Assembly (NCBI RefSeq): GCF_014851685.1
Contig: NZ_JACVAC010000009.1
Span: 62,001-126,000 of the forward strand
Reading direction: 5' to 3'
Length of the DNA: 64,000 bases
DNA from: Pseudomonas sp. PDM05
GTDB taxonomy: Bacteria; Pseudomonadota; Gammaproteobacteria; Pseudomonadales; Pseudomonadaceae
Shown here: piece after piece, positions 44,703 through 53,140 of the stretch
How the letters are laid out: each line of letters opens with the position of its first letter
How positions within the stretch are numbered: the stretch's first letter is position 1
Notes under the pieces: generated by a model
What the model was told of the DNA's origin: nothing
The model's input: the letters and a program-made list of their open reading frames with translations, nothing else
Databases searched by the model: none
Made by a program: the position numbers and the translations under genes

Positions 44703-44972
44703 TCAGTCTTTCTGGTCGCGCAGGATATTGCCGGAGGCGCCATCGATGCGCGCCTCATAGACGGTGCCATCGGATTTGCGGCCTTTGACTTCCCAGTAGC
44801 CATTGTCATCGGCTTCGGCCGCATAGACCTCGATATAACCGGCCTTTGTCTTGGCGACTTCGATCGCCTTTTCAATCGGGATCCAGCCCGCCCCCGGCTT
44901 GTCCGCCAGGGCGGCGCCAGCGCTGAGCAGCGCGGAGGTTGCACATAGGGCGACTAAGGTTTTCTTCAGCAT
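44703..44972 (-). CDS. Periplasmic PepSY-domain protein
   Basis: The 89-residue protein has a signal peptide (MLKKTLVALCATSALLSAGAALA) followed by a single PepSY domain (WIPIEKAIEVAKTKAGYIEVYAAE..YEARIDGASGNIL). PepSY domains are small periplasmic folds that often inhibit peptidases or sense metals. The ATG at 44972 follows GGAGA. It converges on the giant toxin-like gene, whose C-terminus carries a protease motif, but there is no direct sign of a link. Confidence 0.88.
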   Translation of the reverse strand: MLKKTLVALCATSALLSAGAALADKPGAGWIPIEKAIEVAKTKAGYIEVYAAEADDNGYWEVKGRKSDGTVYEARIDGASGNILRDQKD

Positions 44973-45114
44973 ATTCGTTCTCCATTGTAAGAATGTCCTG
45001 AGATTTTTTAGGCACCCCCAAACGAGAATAAGTTCCAATTGGCGTGCAATCACTATGATGGCAGTTCTCGGCCCATGCCTGGGAGGTTAGAATGTGGGAA
45101 ATCAGGACGTTTAA

Positions 45115-46110
45115 ATGACAGAAAAGTCTCTTTCAGAAGCCGAATATGACGCGATCACCGACGCCGCCGCGCATTGGTGCATGCGTTTGCACGCGCACGA
45201 TTGCACGCCCGCCGAGCGTCAGGCTTTTGAACAGTGGCACGATGCTGATCCGCTGCACGCCTTTGAATACGCGGCCATGCTGGAGATCTGGGACGTTGCC
45301 GACCACCTGCCGCGCCACGAAGCCTTGGCAGCGGTAGTGCCGTTCAAGCCCCGCAGGCGCCTGCGCCAGTACGCGATAGCCGCGGCAATCTGCCTGGCGG
45401 CGCTGCCCGTGGCGGCGTTCACCGGCTGGGAAGCCGGCTGGCTGCCGAGTTCCTACGAACGCTTCGAGGCGTCCACCGGCTTGCGCCAAGTGACCTTGGG
45501 TGACGGCAGTCAGGTGGAATTGAACCTGGGCACCGAGCTGGTCTTCAGCAATTACAAGGATCAGCGCCGGGTCATCCTGAAAAAAGGCGAGGCGTTTTTC
45601 AAGGTCAGCCATGACAGCACCCATCCATTCATCGTACGCGCTGGCGAAGGTCAGGTACGCGTAACCGGCACACAGTTCAACGTCTGGAAGTACGAAGATC
45701 AGGTGCGGGTGATGCTACTCGAAGGCTCGGTACAGATCGCCAGCGATCAGGTGCACGGCAGCGTACCGCTGACGCCGGGCATGCAGGCCAGTTATCGCCT
45801 GGGCGACGCGACACCGCAGGTCCAGGCGTTCAACGCCAATGACACGGCCCTGGCCTGGCGCCAGGGCAAGCTGGTGCTCGACAACCTGGCGTTGGCCGAC
45901 GCGTTGCCGCTGATCAACCGCTACCTCAACAAGGCGGTGATGCTGGCCGATGCCAACACTGGCGCGATCCGCATCGGCGGTATCTACAACATCAATGAAG
46001 TCAACAATCTCATCCCCTCGCTGCCCAAGGTCCTGCCGGTCTACCTGACCCAGAACCAGGACGGCAATCCCGTACTCAATTCCATCCCGCGTAAAGCGCC
46101 GAAAGGCTGA
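45115..46110 (+). CDS. FecR-family anti-sigma/signal-transduction protein, without a sigma-factor partner
   Basis: The 331-residue inner-membrane protein has a cytoplasmic N-terminal DUF4880 region (ITDAAAHWCMRLHAHDCTPAERQAFEQWH), one membrane helix at about residues 84-104, the periplasmic FecR domain (TLGDGSQVELNLGTELVF..VTGTQFNVWKY) and a C-terminal STN-like part. FecR proteins normally act with a FecI-type sigma factor encoded next to them. Here the upstream gene is a convergent PepSY gene and the downstream genes are fapA-F, so it is an orphan. AGGA lies seven bases before the ATG. A role in fap control is only suggested by position. Confidence 0.85.
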   Translation: MTEKSLSEAEYDAITDAAAHWCMRLHAHDCTPAERQAFEQWHDADPLHAFEYAAMLEIWDVADHLPRHEALAAVVPFKPRRRLRQYAIAAAICLAALPVAAFTGWEAGWLPSSYERFEASTGLRQVTLGDGSQVELNLGTELVFSNYKDQRRVILKKGEAFFKVSHDSTHPFIVRAGEGQVRVTGTQFNVWKYEDQVRVMLLEGSVQIASDQVHGSVPLTPGMQASYRLGDATPQVQAFNANDTALAWRQGKLVLDNLALADALPLINRYLNKAVMLADANTGAIRIGGIYNINEVNNLIPSLPKVLPVYLTQNQDGNPVLNSIPRKAPKG

Positions 46111-46218
46111 GCCCTGCCTGCAGGACCGGGCGCCCTTGCGTCTGCCGTGTCCATTTTTGAAACACCTCCCTGCCCTGAACCGCCCATGCAGCGCGGATTC
46201 ACGGTTTTGTCATGTGTG

Positions 46219-46238
46219 CTGTTACAGCGCTGATACAG
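46219..46238. promoter_or_regulatory. Palindrome, candidate enhancer site of the fap operon
   Basis: CTGTTACAGCGCTGATACAG is a near-perfect 20-bp palindrome (CTGT..CAGCGCTG..ACAG) about 130 bases upstream of the sigma-54 promoter. Weaker relatives lie at 46299-46318 (AAACAGCGCCGATA) and at 46393-46407 (TTACAGCGCTGTTTA). The binder may be the activator encoded after fapF. Confidence 0.5.
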
Positions 46239-46369
46239 CTGGGTGAAACGTTTACGGTGTGGCCGGCGGTGGGCACCTGGCGGGCAGGTGTCTCATCCGT
46301 GAAACAGCGCCGATAGCACTCTGCTGCGTAAAAAACGCAAGCCATTGAATAACAACAACAATTAAAAAG

Positions 46370-46386
46370 CGGCACGGCTTCTGCTC
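46370..46386 (+). promoter_or_regulatory. Sigma-54 promoter of the fap operon
   Basis: CGGCACG-GCTT-CTGCT has GG and GC ten bases apart and two mismatches to the consensus. The fapA start codon is about 52 bases downstream. The rest of the 327-base gap 46111-46437 holds the palindromes and no gene I can see. Confidence 0.7.
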
Positions 46387-46437
46387 TATCCCTTACAGCG
46401 CTGTTTAGGGTCAGCGCGAAGAACAAGGAATATCGCC

Positions 46438-46896
46438 GTGATCACATTCACTCAAGGTTCGATGAACGTTCTGCTGATCAGCTGTGTACTCAGCGTTGGT
46501 ATCAGTGTTCCGAGCTATGCGGGTGACGGTGTGATCGTGACCGGCCGCGACGTCCAGGCGCACATGTATGGCCGCGCGTCCTTCGGGCCCGATCCGTATC
46601 CCAACACGGCGAATGCCAATCCCAGTAAAGACATCCTGAACGCCATGTCCGGCGAATTGACTGACCGTGACTTTGGCGGCGTCAACAGCGGCTTGGGCAT
46701 CACTCGCACGGCACTGCAGCCAACCGGCAATTTCTCCGGTGTCAGTGCGACGCAGAACAGCATGTCCACCCTCGGCGCCGGCGCCTCCTCCGGCCACGGC
46801 TCGGGTAGCAGCATGGGCGGGCAGATCAGCGATTCGATCCAGCGCGGCATGGCGCCCTTGAACAATCTCGGCAACATGCTGGGGGGCAAACAATGA
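46438..46896 (+). CDS. fapA: FapA, periplasmic chaperone of functional amyloid
   Basis: The 152-residue exported protein is encoded first in fapABCDEF. It has a signal peptide ending near SVPSYA, a middle part with ATG-poor, Gly/Ser/Asn-rich sequence and the C-terminal GGQISDSIQRGMAPLNNLG. In Pseudomonas FapA limits FapC fibril formation and affects the FapB/FapC ratio. A GTG start at 46438 is chosen for AAGGAA upstream; an ATG eight codons later is possible. The stop overlaps fapB (ATGA). Confidence 0.88.
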   Translation: MITFTQGSMNVLLISCVLSVGISVPSYAGDGVIVTGRDVQAHMYGRASFGPDPYPNTANANPSKDILNAMSGELTDRDFGGVNSGLGITRTALQPTGNFSGVSATQNSMSTLGAGASSGHGSGSSMGGQISDSIQRGMAPLNNLGNMLGGKQ

Positions 46897-47444
46897 ACCG
46901 TTCCCTGCTCCTTCTCGCGCTGCTGGGCAGCGCCTGCGCCATGGCCGACAACAGCGCCGTGATCAACAACAGCGGCACCGACTACACCGGCAACTTATCG
47001 GTCAACCAAGCGGCCGGTAATCAGCAGCAACAGGCCAACAACCGGGCGATCACGCTCGGTGGCCAGGCCAGCACGCTCAATATCCAGAGAACGGATGGCA
47101 GCGTCGACCCGTCCACGAACGCCAAGGCGGCGATTCAGGGCAACTCTTTTACCAACGGCAACGGTGTACTGGGCGTCAACCAGTCGGCCGGGGCCAATAA
47201 CCAACAAGTCAATGCCGTGCGGATCAGCGTAAACCCTGCCCCGCAAAGCATCGACGACAGCGTCCTGGTGCAACAGAACACCACGACGCTGGCGACCGAC
47301 TCAGGGCTCACCCCCACCACTGGCAGCCGCCAGGTCGTGACAAGCGACCAGGCCTTCACCGGCAGCCGAGGAGTGATACAGGTGAACCAGAGTGCCGGGG
47401 TGGGGAACCGAGTGGCTAACACCCTGGGCATCACTATCAAGTAA
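46893..47444 (+). CDS. fapB: FapB, minor amyloid subunit/nucleator
   Basis: The 183-residue secreted protein has a signal peptide ending near CAMA (residue 18). Three imperfect amyloid-type repeats are centred on VNQAAGNQQQQAN, VNQSAGANNQQVN and VNQSAGVGNRVAN, each followed by a short beta strand such as AITL, RISV or GITI. FapB is thought to nucleate FapC fibres. Its ATG overlaps the fapA stop. Confidence 0.9.
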   Translation: MNRSLLLLALLGSACAMADNSAVINNSGTDYTGNLSVNQAAGNQQQQANNRAITLGGQASTLNIQRTDGSVDPSTNAKAAIQGNSFTNGNGVLGVNQSAGANNQQVNAVRISVNPAPQSIDDSVLVQQNTTTLATDSGLTPTTGSRQVVTSDQAFTGSRGVIQVNQSAGVGNRVANTLGITIK

Positions 47445-47511
47445 CTGCTTGATAGCACTAGTTAGACCGTACCAACACTTAACCAACTAATTAGAAGCAA
47501 GGAGAAACACC

Positions 47512-48261
47512 ATGAAACCTCAAATGGCTCTGAAACCAATGGTTTTCGCTCTCGCCGCACTGATGGCAGCAGCTGCTCAAGCAGGTGGTGGTGGCTGGCA
47601 CCCAGCTCCGCAACCCACTGGCGTGGTTGCCTCCGTGGTGACCGATGTGCAAAACAGCATCGGTAACAAGTTTGACGACACCAAGACCGAAAACAACGCC
47701 TCTGCCGATAACTCGGTAAACGACAACAGCGGTAACGTCGGGGTTAACGTCCAGGCTGGCAGCGGCAACCAAGCAGACAACTCTGGCGCGATCTCCAGTG
47801 CCAAAGGTGACTTTGCCACCGTGTTCGCTGTAGTCGATGTGAACCAAAACAGCGGGTTGAACAACTTCGTCAACAAAGGCACGCAAAACAACACCTCGCT
47901 GGACAACGCCGTTAACCATAACTCCGGCAACGTGGGCTACAACGGTCAGTCCGGCCAAGGCAACCAAGGCAAAAACAACCTGGCAATCACCACAGCTGAT
48001 GGCAAAAACATCGCTGCGGCTGCCAACACCGAGCAAAACTCGCTCGGCAACAACTACCTCAATGCTGCCGCTACCAGCCACGGGTACGGTTGGGGCAACA
48101 AGGCTCAATACGTATCTAACAACTCCAGTGCCGACAACTCGATCAACCGCAACTCCGGCAACGTGGGTGTGAACCTGCAATCGGGTGCGGGTAACCAAGG
48201 CAGCAACAGCCTGTCTGTTGGCCAAGGTTGCAGCGTCTGCCAAAGCGGCGTGCGCTTCTGA
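47512..48261 (+). CDS. fapC: FapC, major functional amyloid subunit
   Basis: The 249-residue fibre protein has a signal peptide of about 24 residues. Three repeats start at residues 61, 126 and 203 (NNASADNSVNDNSGNVGV, NNTSLDNAVNHNSGNVGY, NNSSADNSINRNSGNVGV), separated by linkers of only about 30-40 residues. The C-terminal CSVC (240-243) is the conserved CxxC. The short linkers make it one of the small FapC forms. AAGGAG lies upstream of the ATG, and a strong terminator follows the stop codon. Confidence 0.95.
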   Translation: MKPQMALKPMVFALAALMAAAAQAGGGGWHPAPQPTGVVASVVTDVQNSIGNKFDDTKTENNASADNSVNDNSGNVGVNVQAGSGNQADNSGAISSAKGDFATVFAVVDVNQNSGLNNFVNKGTQNNTSLDNAVNHNSGNVGYNGQSGQGNQGKNNLAITTADGKNIAAAANTEQNSLGNNYLNAAATSHGYGWGNKAQYVSNNSSADNSINRNSGNVGVNLQSGAGNQGSNSLSVGQGCSVCQSGVRF

Positions 48262-48268
48262 TGCAACG

Positions 48269-48294
48269 GGGCCTTGGAAACAAGGCCCTTTTTT
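48269..48294 (+). terminator. Intrinsic terminator between fapC and fapD
   Basis: GGGCCTTG-GAAA-CAAGGCCC is a perfect 8-bp stem with a GNRA tetraloop, followed by six T residues and ATT. It lies inside the operon, so it should reduce fapDEF transcripts relative to fapABC. Confidence 0.85.
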
Positions 48295-48322
48295 ATTCCA
48301 GTGTCCAACAGGTCATACGATC

Positions 48323-49003
48323 ATGCGCCTCGCGACCCTCACCCTCCTGATGTTGCTCACCGGCCCAGCCTGGGCAGGCAACATGGCGATTTCCGCCATG
48401 CCTGGCGGTGCAGTCATCTTCAAGAAGGTCGAGAGCATCCGTGAGCGCCGGTTCGCCAACCTGGTGGAACAGAAAACCGATTTCAGCTGCGGTGCCGCGG
48501 CACTCGCCACCATCCTGCGCCAGGGCTATTGGCTCGACGTAGACGAAGATCACGTCATCAAAGGCATGCTGGTCAACGCCGACCAGGATCTGGTCCGCAC
48601 CCAGGGCTTTTCGATGCTGGACATGAAGCGCTACCTCGAAAGCATCGGCATGCGTGCGCGGGGCTACAAAATTGCACCAGAGACCCTGGTGACCGTGAAG
48701 ATCCCCGTGGTGGTCCTGCTGGAAATTCGTGGCTACAAGCACTTTGTGGTGATGCAGCGGGCCGACAAGGACTGGGTCTACATCGGCGACCCGGTACTGG
48801 GCCACAAACGCTACTCACACGACGACTTCGTCAAAGGCTGGAACGGCATCGTCTTCGCCGTACTGGGCGAAGGTTACGACAAGGCCAACGTCTTGCTCGA
48901 CCCGCCCCTGCCGCTGACCGCCAAGAACCAGTTGAATGAGTTCAGGCCTGTCGGCGACGCCGAGCTGATGGACTTCGGTTTCATCCAAAGCGACTTCTTT
49001 TAA
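48323..49003 (+). CDS. fapD: FapD, C39-family cysteine peptidase of the amyloid system
   Basis: The 226-residue protein has a signal peptide (MRLATLTLLMLLTGPAWA) and a peptidase C39 domain: Cys56 in TDFSCGAAALA, His140 in YKHFVVMQ and Asp156 in YIGDPVLG. It is needed for Fap secretion and may process another Fap protein. The ATG at 48323 begins the signal peptide; no strong ribosome site precedes it (CAGGTCATACGATC). Confidence 0.92.
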   Translation: MRLATLTLLMLLTGPAWAGNMAISAMPGGAVIFKKVESIRERRFANLVEQKTDFSCGAAALATILRQGYWLDVDEDHVIKGMLVNADQDLVRTQGFSMLDMKRYLESIGMRARGYKIAPETLVTVKIPVVVLLEIRGYKHFVVMQRADKDWVYIGDPVLGHKRYSHDDFVKGWNGIVFAVLGEGYDKANVLLDPPLPLTAKNQLNEFRPVGDAELMDFGFIQSDFF

Positions 49004-49042
49004 CGAAGCGCAATAAGGAGCAGGACGCTCCAGGAGCAAAAG

Positions 49043-49789
49043 ATGAACACTTACCGTTGGCTGACGGTCATGTGCCTGGCAGCCTCAATGCCCGCTTATG
49101 CTTCATCGGGGTTCAAGCCTATTGAACTGAAGGATTCGGAGATGTCCGAACTTCGCGGCCGTTATGTGATGCCAGGGCGAATCATCAGCTTTGGCATTGT
49201 CATGAGCAGCACCTGGACCAACGCCATCGGTGACACCATCACCGGCAAGGCCAGCATGCAGATCGACAAAACCACCATTACCCCGCAATTTTATGTGCAA
49301 ACCACTGGCTCGTCGGGCACGGGTACCAACCAGAACACCGGCACCGGCACGGTAACCGGCGGCGCTGGCCTGGGCAGCGGCCAAGGCGTGACGCAGAGCG
49401 TACGCTCGGCAGGTGATGGCAACACCGCCTACAACAACGTCGGCATCACCATCAGCGACAACGGCTTCGCCCCCGCCAACATGGCGCAATCCGGGCAAGT
49501 ACTGGCGGCGGGCGGCACGGTGACAGGGGCCAGTGCAGCCGGTCAGGTGAGCGTCTCGGCCAACAATGGCGGCTTGCAGATGGCGATCCAGGCCAATCAC
49601 AACCAGGGCAACAGCCTCCAGAGTATTGGTGGCGGCACTGTGCTGCAAGGCACGGTACTGACCGGCAATACCAACTTCGTCAACAACATGACCCAACTTA
49701 ACGTCGTGATGAACAATAACAGCCTGAACAACCCAGCCTTGAACTGCAATCTTGAACAACTCAAAGGCCTACGCACGCTCGGTTATTGA
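49043..49789 (+). CDS. fapE: FapE, minor fibril-associated protein
   Basis: The 248-residue secreted protein has a signal peptide ending near PAYA, a conserved segment ELKDSEMSELRGRYVMPGRIISFGI (about residues 28-52), a Gly/Thr/Asn-rich centre and a C-terminus CNLEQLKGLRTLGY. FapE is found in small amounts in Fap fibres and is a substrate of FapF. GGAGCAAAAG precedes the ATG. Confidence 0.9.
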   Translation: MNTYRWLTVMCLAASMPAYASSGFKPIELKDSEMSELRGRYVMPGRIISFGIVMSSTWTNAIGDTITGKASMQIDKTTITPQFYVQTTGSSGTGTNQNTGTGTVTGGAGLGSGQGVTQSVRSAGDGNTAYNNVGITISDNGFAPANMAQSGQVLAAGGTVTGASAAGQVSVSANNGGLQMAIQANHNQGNSLQSIGGGTVLQGTVLTGNTNFVNNMTQLNVVMNNNSLNNPALNCNLEQLKGLRTLGY

Positions 49790-49838
49790 ACTACGCTGAC
49801 CCTCGACACTTTAGCATTCAGAAAAGGACGGCTTTTTC

Positions 49839-51143
49839 ATGCATCGATCGTTATCGCTACGTGCGGTGGTCTGCTTAAGTACGCTCTTGCCCGCATCCGT
49901 TTTGTATGCGGCGCCAGATGCCGATATCGAGACCCTCAAACAGGAGCTTCTGCAACTTAAACAGCGGTACGAAGTGCAACAAAAAGCCCTGGCCGTGCTC
50001 GAACAGCGCGTACGCCAAGTGGAGGATCAGCCGGCCACACCGGCACCGAGGCGCCTGGCCAAGTCCCCTGCGGACTTCCAGAAAGCCAGCGGCGCTACCG
50101 TGGCAGGCACGGGCGCGGCAGCCGCATCCGGTGGCGCGGGCGGCGGTGGCAGTTCCTATGGCCAGTCGCTCAAGGACGATTCGGCGCCCGCACAAAGTGT
50201 GAGCAACCTCTACAACGAAGCCAGTGGCTTCTTTGGCAATGGCAAGTTCAGCTTTGAAACCGGTGTCACCTATGCACGTTACGATGCGCGCCAGTTGACC
50301 CTCAACGGTTTCCTGGCGCTGGACTCGATCTTCCTCGGCAATATCAACCTGGACCGGATCAAGGCCGACAACTGGACGCTGGACCTGACCGGGCGCTACA
50401 ACGTCGACAACCGTTGGCAGTTCGACATAAACGTACCTGTGGTGTACCGCGAGTCGACTTATCAGTCGGCCGGCGCAGGCAACAATGCCACCGCCACGTC
50501 GGAAGAGTCGGTGACCCGCGACCCAACCATCGGTGACGTCAACTTCGGCGTGGCCTACAAATTCCTCGACGAAACGCCCAGCCTGCCGGATGCGGTGGTG
50601 TCGTTGCGGGTCAAGGCGCCTACGGGCAAAGAGCCGTTCGGGATCAAGCTGGTCAAGTCGGCCAACAACGACAACCTGTATGTGCCGGAGAACCTGCCGA
50701 CGGGTAACGGTGTCTGGTCGGTTACGCCGGGCATTTCCCTGGTCAAGACCTTCGACCCAGCCGTGTTGTTTGGCTCGTTGTCCTACACCCACAACTTCCA
50801 GGGCTCGTTTGACGACATCAGCAGTGACGTCAATCAGAAAGTCGGCGGCAAGGTCAGCCTTGGCGACAGCTTCCAACTCGGGGTTGGCGTAGCGTTTGCG
50901 TTGAACGAGAAGATGAGTATGTCGTTCTCGGTCTCCGACCTGATCCAGCGCAAGAGCAGGCTCAAGCCCAACGGTGGAGACTGGCAGTCGGTGGTGTCCA
51001 GCGATGCCAACGCCGGCTACTTCAACGTGGGGATGACGATTGCTGCGTCGGATAACCTGACGATCGTGCCGAACCTGGCAATCGGCATGACGGATGATGC
51101 ACCGGACTTTACGTTCAGCCTGAAATTCCCGTACTACTTCTGA
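49839..51143 (+). CDS. fapF: FapF, outer-membrane amyloid exporter
   Basis: The 434-residue protein has a signal peptide, a periplasmic coiled coil (IETLKQELLQLKQRYEVQQ, then KALAVLEQRVRQVE, about residues 30-65), a flexible Gly/Ser linker and a beta-barrel ending in FTFSLKFPYYF. FapF trimers gate export of FapB, FapC and FapE. It is the last gene of the operon and ends at the bidirectional terminator at 51158. Confidence 0.93.
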   Translation: MHRSLSLRAVVCLSTLLPASVLYAAPDADIETLKQELLQLKQRYEVQQKALAVLEQRVRQVEDQPATPAPRRLAKSPADFQKASGATVAGTGAAAASGGAGGGGSSYGQSLKDDSAPAQSVSNLYNEASGFFGNGKFSFETGVTYARYDARQLTLNGFLALDSIFLGNINLDRIKADNWTLDLTGRYNVDNRWQFDINVPVVYRESTYQSAGAGNNATATSEESVTRDPTIGDVNFGVAYKFLDETPSLPDAVVSLRVKAPTGKEPFGIKLVKSANNDNLYVPENLPTGNGVWSVTPGISLVKTFDPAVLFGSLSYTHNFQGSFDDISSDVNQKVGGKVSLGDSFQLGVGVAFALNEKMSMSFSVSDLIQRKSRLKPNGGDWQSVVSSDANAGYFNVGMTIAASDNLTIVPNLAIGMTDDAPDFTFSLKFPYYF

Positions 51144-51157
51144 CCGCTCACGACAAA

Positions 51158-51195
51158 AAAAGCCCCGCAACGATAAGGGTCGTTGCGGGGCTTTT
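51158..51195. terminator. Bidirectional intrinsic terminator between fapF and the sigma-54 activator gene
   Basis: AAAAGCCCCGCAACG pairs with CGTTGCGGGGCTTTT around ATAAGGGT. A- and T-runs on both sides suit termination of both convergent genes. Confidence 0.9.
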
Positions 51196-51207
51196 CGTTT
51201 ACCCGCC

Positions 51208-52533
51208 CTAGCGGATCTGGTGTTTGTGCAGCAACCGGTAGAACGTCGGCCGGGAAACCCCCAGCACACGGGCGGCGACACTTAGGTTGTCGCTGTGCCG
51301 GTTGAGCACATCGCACAGCGCCTGATGTTCGGCGCGGTGCTTGTAGTCCTCCAGTGTAGCCATCGGTGAAACAATTGCCTGCTCGCTTTGCAATCCCAGA
51401 TCAGCGGCTTCGATCTGGCGCCCTTCGGCCAGTACCAGGCCGCGTCGCACGCGGTTGGCCAACTCGCGCACATTGCCCGGCCATGGGTGCTGGCCCAGTG
51501 CGACCAACGCGTTTTCGCTGAAGCTGCGCGGGCGGCGTCCGGTTTCCTGGCTGTAGAACCGGGAAAAATGGTTGGCCAGCATCGGCACATCACCGTGGCG
51601 TTCGCGCAATGGCGCGGTCACCACTTGCAGAACGTTGAGCCGGTAATACAAGTCTTCGCGGAAAGTGCCCTTCTCCACCGCCGCCTCCAGGTCGACGTGG
51701 GTAGCGGCCAAGACCCGCACATCCACGGGGATGGGCTGGCTGCCGCCGACACGTTCGATCTGTTTTTCCTGGAGAAAACGCAGCAGGTTGGCTTGCAGTT
51801 CCATCGGCAAATCACCGATCTCATCGAGAAACAGCGTGCCGCCATTCGCGGCTTCGATGCGCCCGACCTTGCGTTGATGGGCGCCGGTGAACGCACCTTT
51901 CTCGTGCCCGAACAACTCGGACTGGATCAGGTGCTCCGGGATCGCCCCGCAATTTATCGCGACAAACGGTTTGGCGTGACGTTGGGATTGACGGTGCAGG
52001 GTCTTGGCCGCGAGTTCCTTGCCTGTGCCGCTGTCGCCGCGGATCAGCACCGGAGACTCCGTGGGCGCCAGCTTGGCGAGCAATTTGCGCAACTCGCGTA
52101 TGGGACGGCTGTCACCCAGCAGCTCATGTTCAGGCCCGTCCACCGGGGTGGTGGCCTGACCACGCAACCGCGCCATGCCAAACGCGCGCCCCAGCGTGAC
52201 CTGCACCCTGGCCACGTCGAAAGGCAAGGTATGGAAGTCGAAAAACCATTCGCAGACAAAATCACCGACGTTTTGCAGGCGCAGCACGTCCTGGCTGAGC
52301 ACGGCGATCCATTCAGTGCCGCTGCGACTGATCAGCTCCTTGACTGCCTCGGGCCGCTCCAGGTGATAAGGCTGCAAACGCAGCAAGCCGACATCACACG
52401 AGCGGTCTCCGACGGCTTCCAGGGCACAGCTGTCGACCTCCCACCCGGCCGTTCGTAAACCGGGCAACAACCCATGACAATCCTCACAAGGGTCAACCAC
52501 CAGCAAGCGACGTTGCACAGGTGTAACAACCAT
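51208..52533 (-). CDS. Sigma-54-dependent enhancer-binding activator
   Basis: The 441-residue regulator has a short N-terminal domain without a receiver Asp pattern and an AAA+ domain with Walker A GDSGTGKE (about residue 162), the sigma-54-contact loop GAFTGA (about 213) and Walker B GGTLFLDEIGDLP. It ends in a Fis-type helix-turn-helix (NLSVAARVLGVSRPTFYRLLHKH). It converges on fapF, and the fap promoter is of sigma-54 type with palindromes upstream, so it is the likely fap activator. AAGGAA lies upstream of the ATG. How it is switched on is not visible. Confidence 0.9.
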   Translation of the reverse strand: MVVTPVQRRLLVVDPCEDCHGLLPGLRTAGWEVDSCALEAVGDRSCDVGLLRLQPYHLERPEAVKELISRSGTEWIAVLSQDVLRLQNVGDFVCEWFFDFHTLPFDVARVQVTLGRAFGMARLRGQATTPVDGPEHELLGDSRPIRELRKLLAKLAPTESPVLIRGDSGTGKELAAKTLHRQSQRHAKPFVAINCGAIPEHLIQSELFGHEKGAFTGAHQRKVGRIEAANGGTLFLDEIGDLPMELQANLLRFLQEKQIERVGGSQPIPVDVRVLAATHVDLEAAVEKGTFREDLYYRLNVLQVVTAPLRERHGDVPMLANHFSRFYSQETGRRPRSFSENALVALGQHPWPGNVRELANRVRRGLVLAEGRQIEAADLGLQSEQAIVSPMATLEDYKHRAEHQALCDVLNRHSDNLSVAARVLGVSRPTFYRLLHKHQIR

Positions 52534-52879
52534 GACTATTCCTTGACGCCAAAATTGTTAAAGTTATTTAGAAACAATGGTTTGTGGCTTCCGATAGCAA
52601 CAGTAGCAAGATATTGACGCGCGCCTTGTACCGTTTCGCTATAAGTGTTGGCAAAAAGCCAGCCCCCCAACGCCAACGGCTAAAAAGTTACCACCCCGGA
52701 AAACTTTCATTGGGCTTTCAAAACAGCCGCTTACATGACACTCATCACGAAAGTTGGATTTTTCTTACACTAACATGTGACCCGTACCCCGCCATCGTGC
52801 ATCAGTACAAGTAACTCGCCGTACGGCCCGCCCAACCGACGGCACTCCACTTGATTGGGCATTTAGAGAGACGACCCAC
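52534..52879. other. 346-base gap between divergent genes
   Basis: The stretch is richer in A and T than its neighbours and must hold the promoters of the sigma-54 activator gene and of the 86-residue-protein gene. I see no gene, clear -24/-12 element or repeat of the fap palindrome in it. Confidence 0.6.
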
Positions 52880-53140
52880 ATGAACGCCCCGCTCCGCATC
52901 AACGAAGCTCTTTTGATCGCAGACCGTGCCTTCCAACCCTTTCAATGCGTGGCCTGGCATGACGGCAATGGCGCCCTCAGCCTGAGCGTCATCGACCGCA
53001 CCAACACGCGTATCGGCAGCAAGCAGCTGTCGTCCAGCGCCTATACCGACCCGGCGCAACTGGAAGACCTGCTGTTGCAAGCTCGCGCCGAACTCGACAA
53101 AAGTGGCTATCAGCTTCAGTCCTGGGCCATGCCGAAGTAA
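52880..53140 (+). CDS. Small conserved protein, 86 residues
   Basis: This cytoplasmic protein without signal peptide (MNAPLRINEALLIADRAFQP) has alternating strands and a C-terminal helix (QLEDLLLQARAELDKSGYQLQSW). I know no function. AGAGAGACGACCC lies before the ATG. Its stop codon directly abuts the stop codon of the convergent 1572-residue toxin-like gene (TAATTA), with no spacer. Confidence 0.75.
   Translation: MNAPLRINEALLIADRAFQPFQCVAWHDGNGALSLSVIDRTNTRIGSKQLSSSAYTDPAQLEDLLLQARAELDKSGYQLQSWAMPK

Noticed and set aside
49875..51281. 468-codon open frame antisense to fapF
   Set aside because: It runs across the terminator and into the next gene region; fapF on the other strand is unmistakable.
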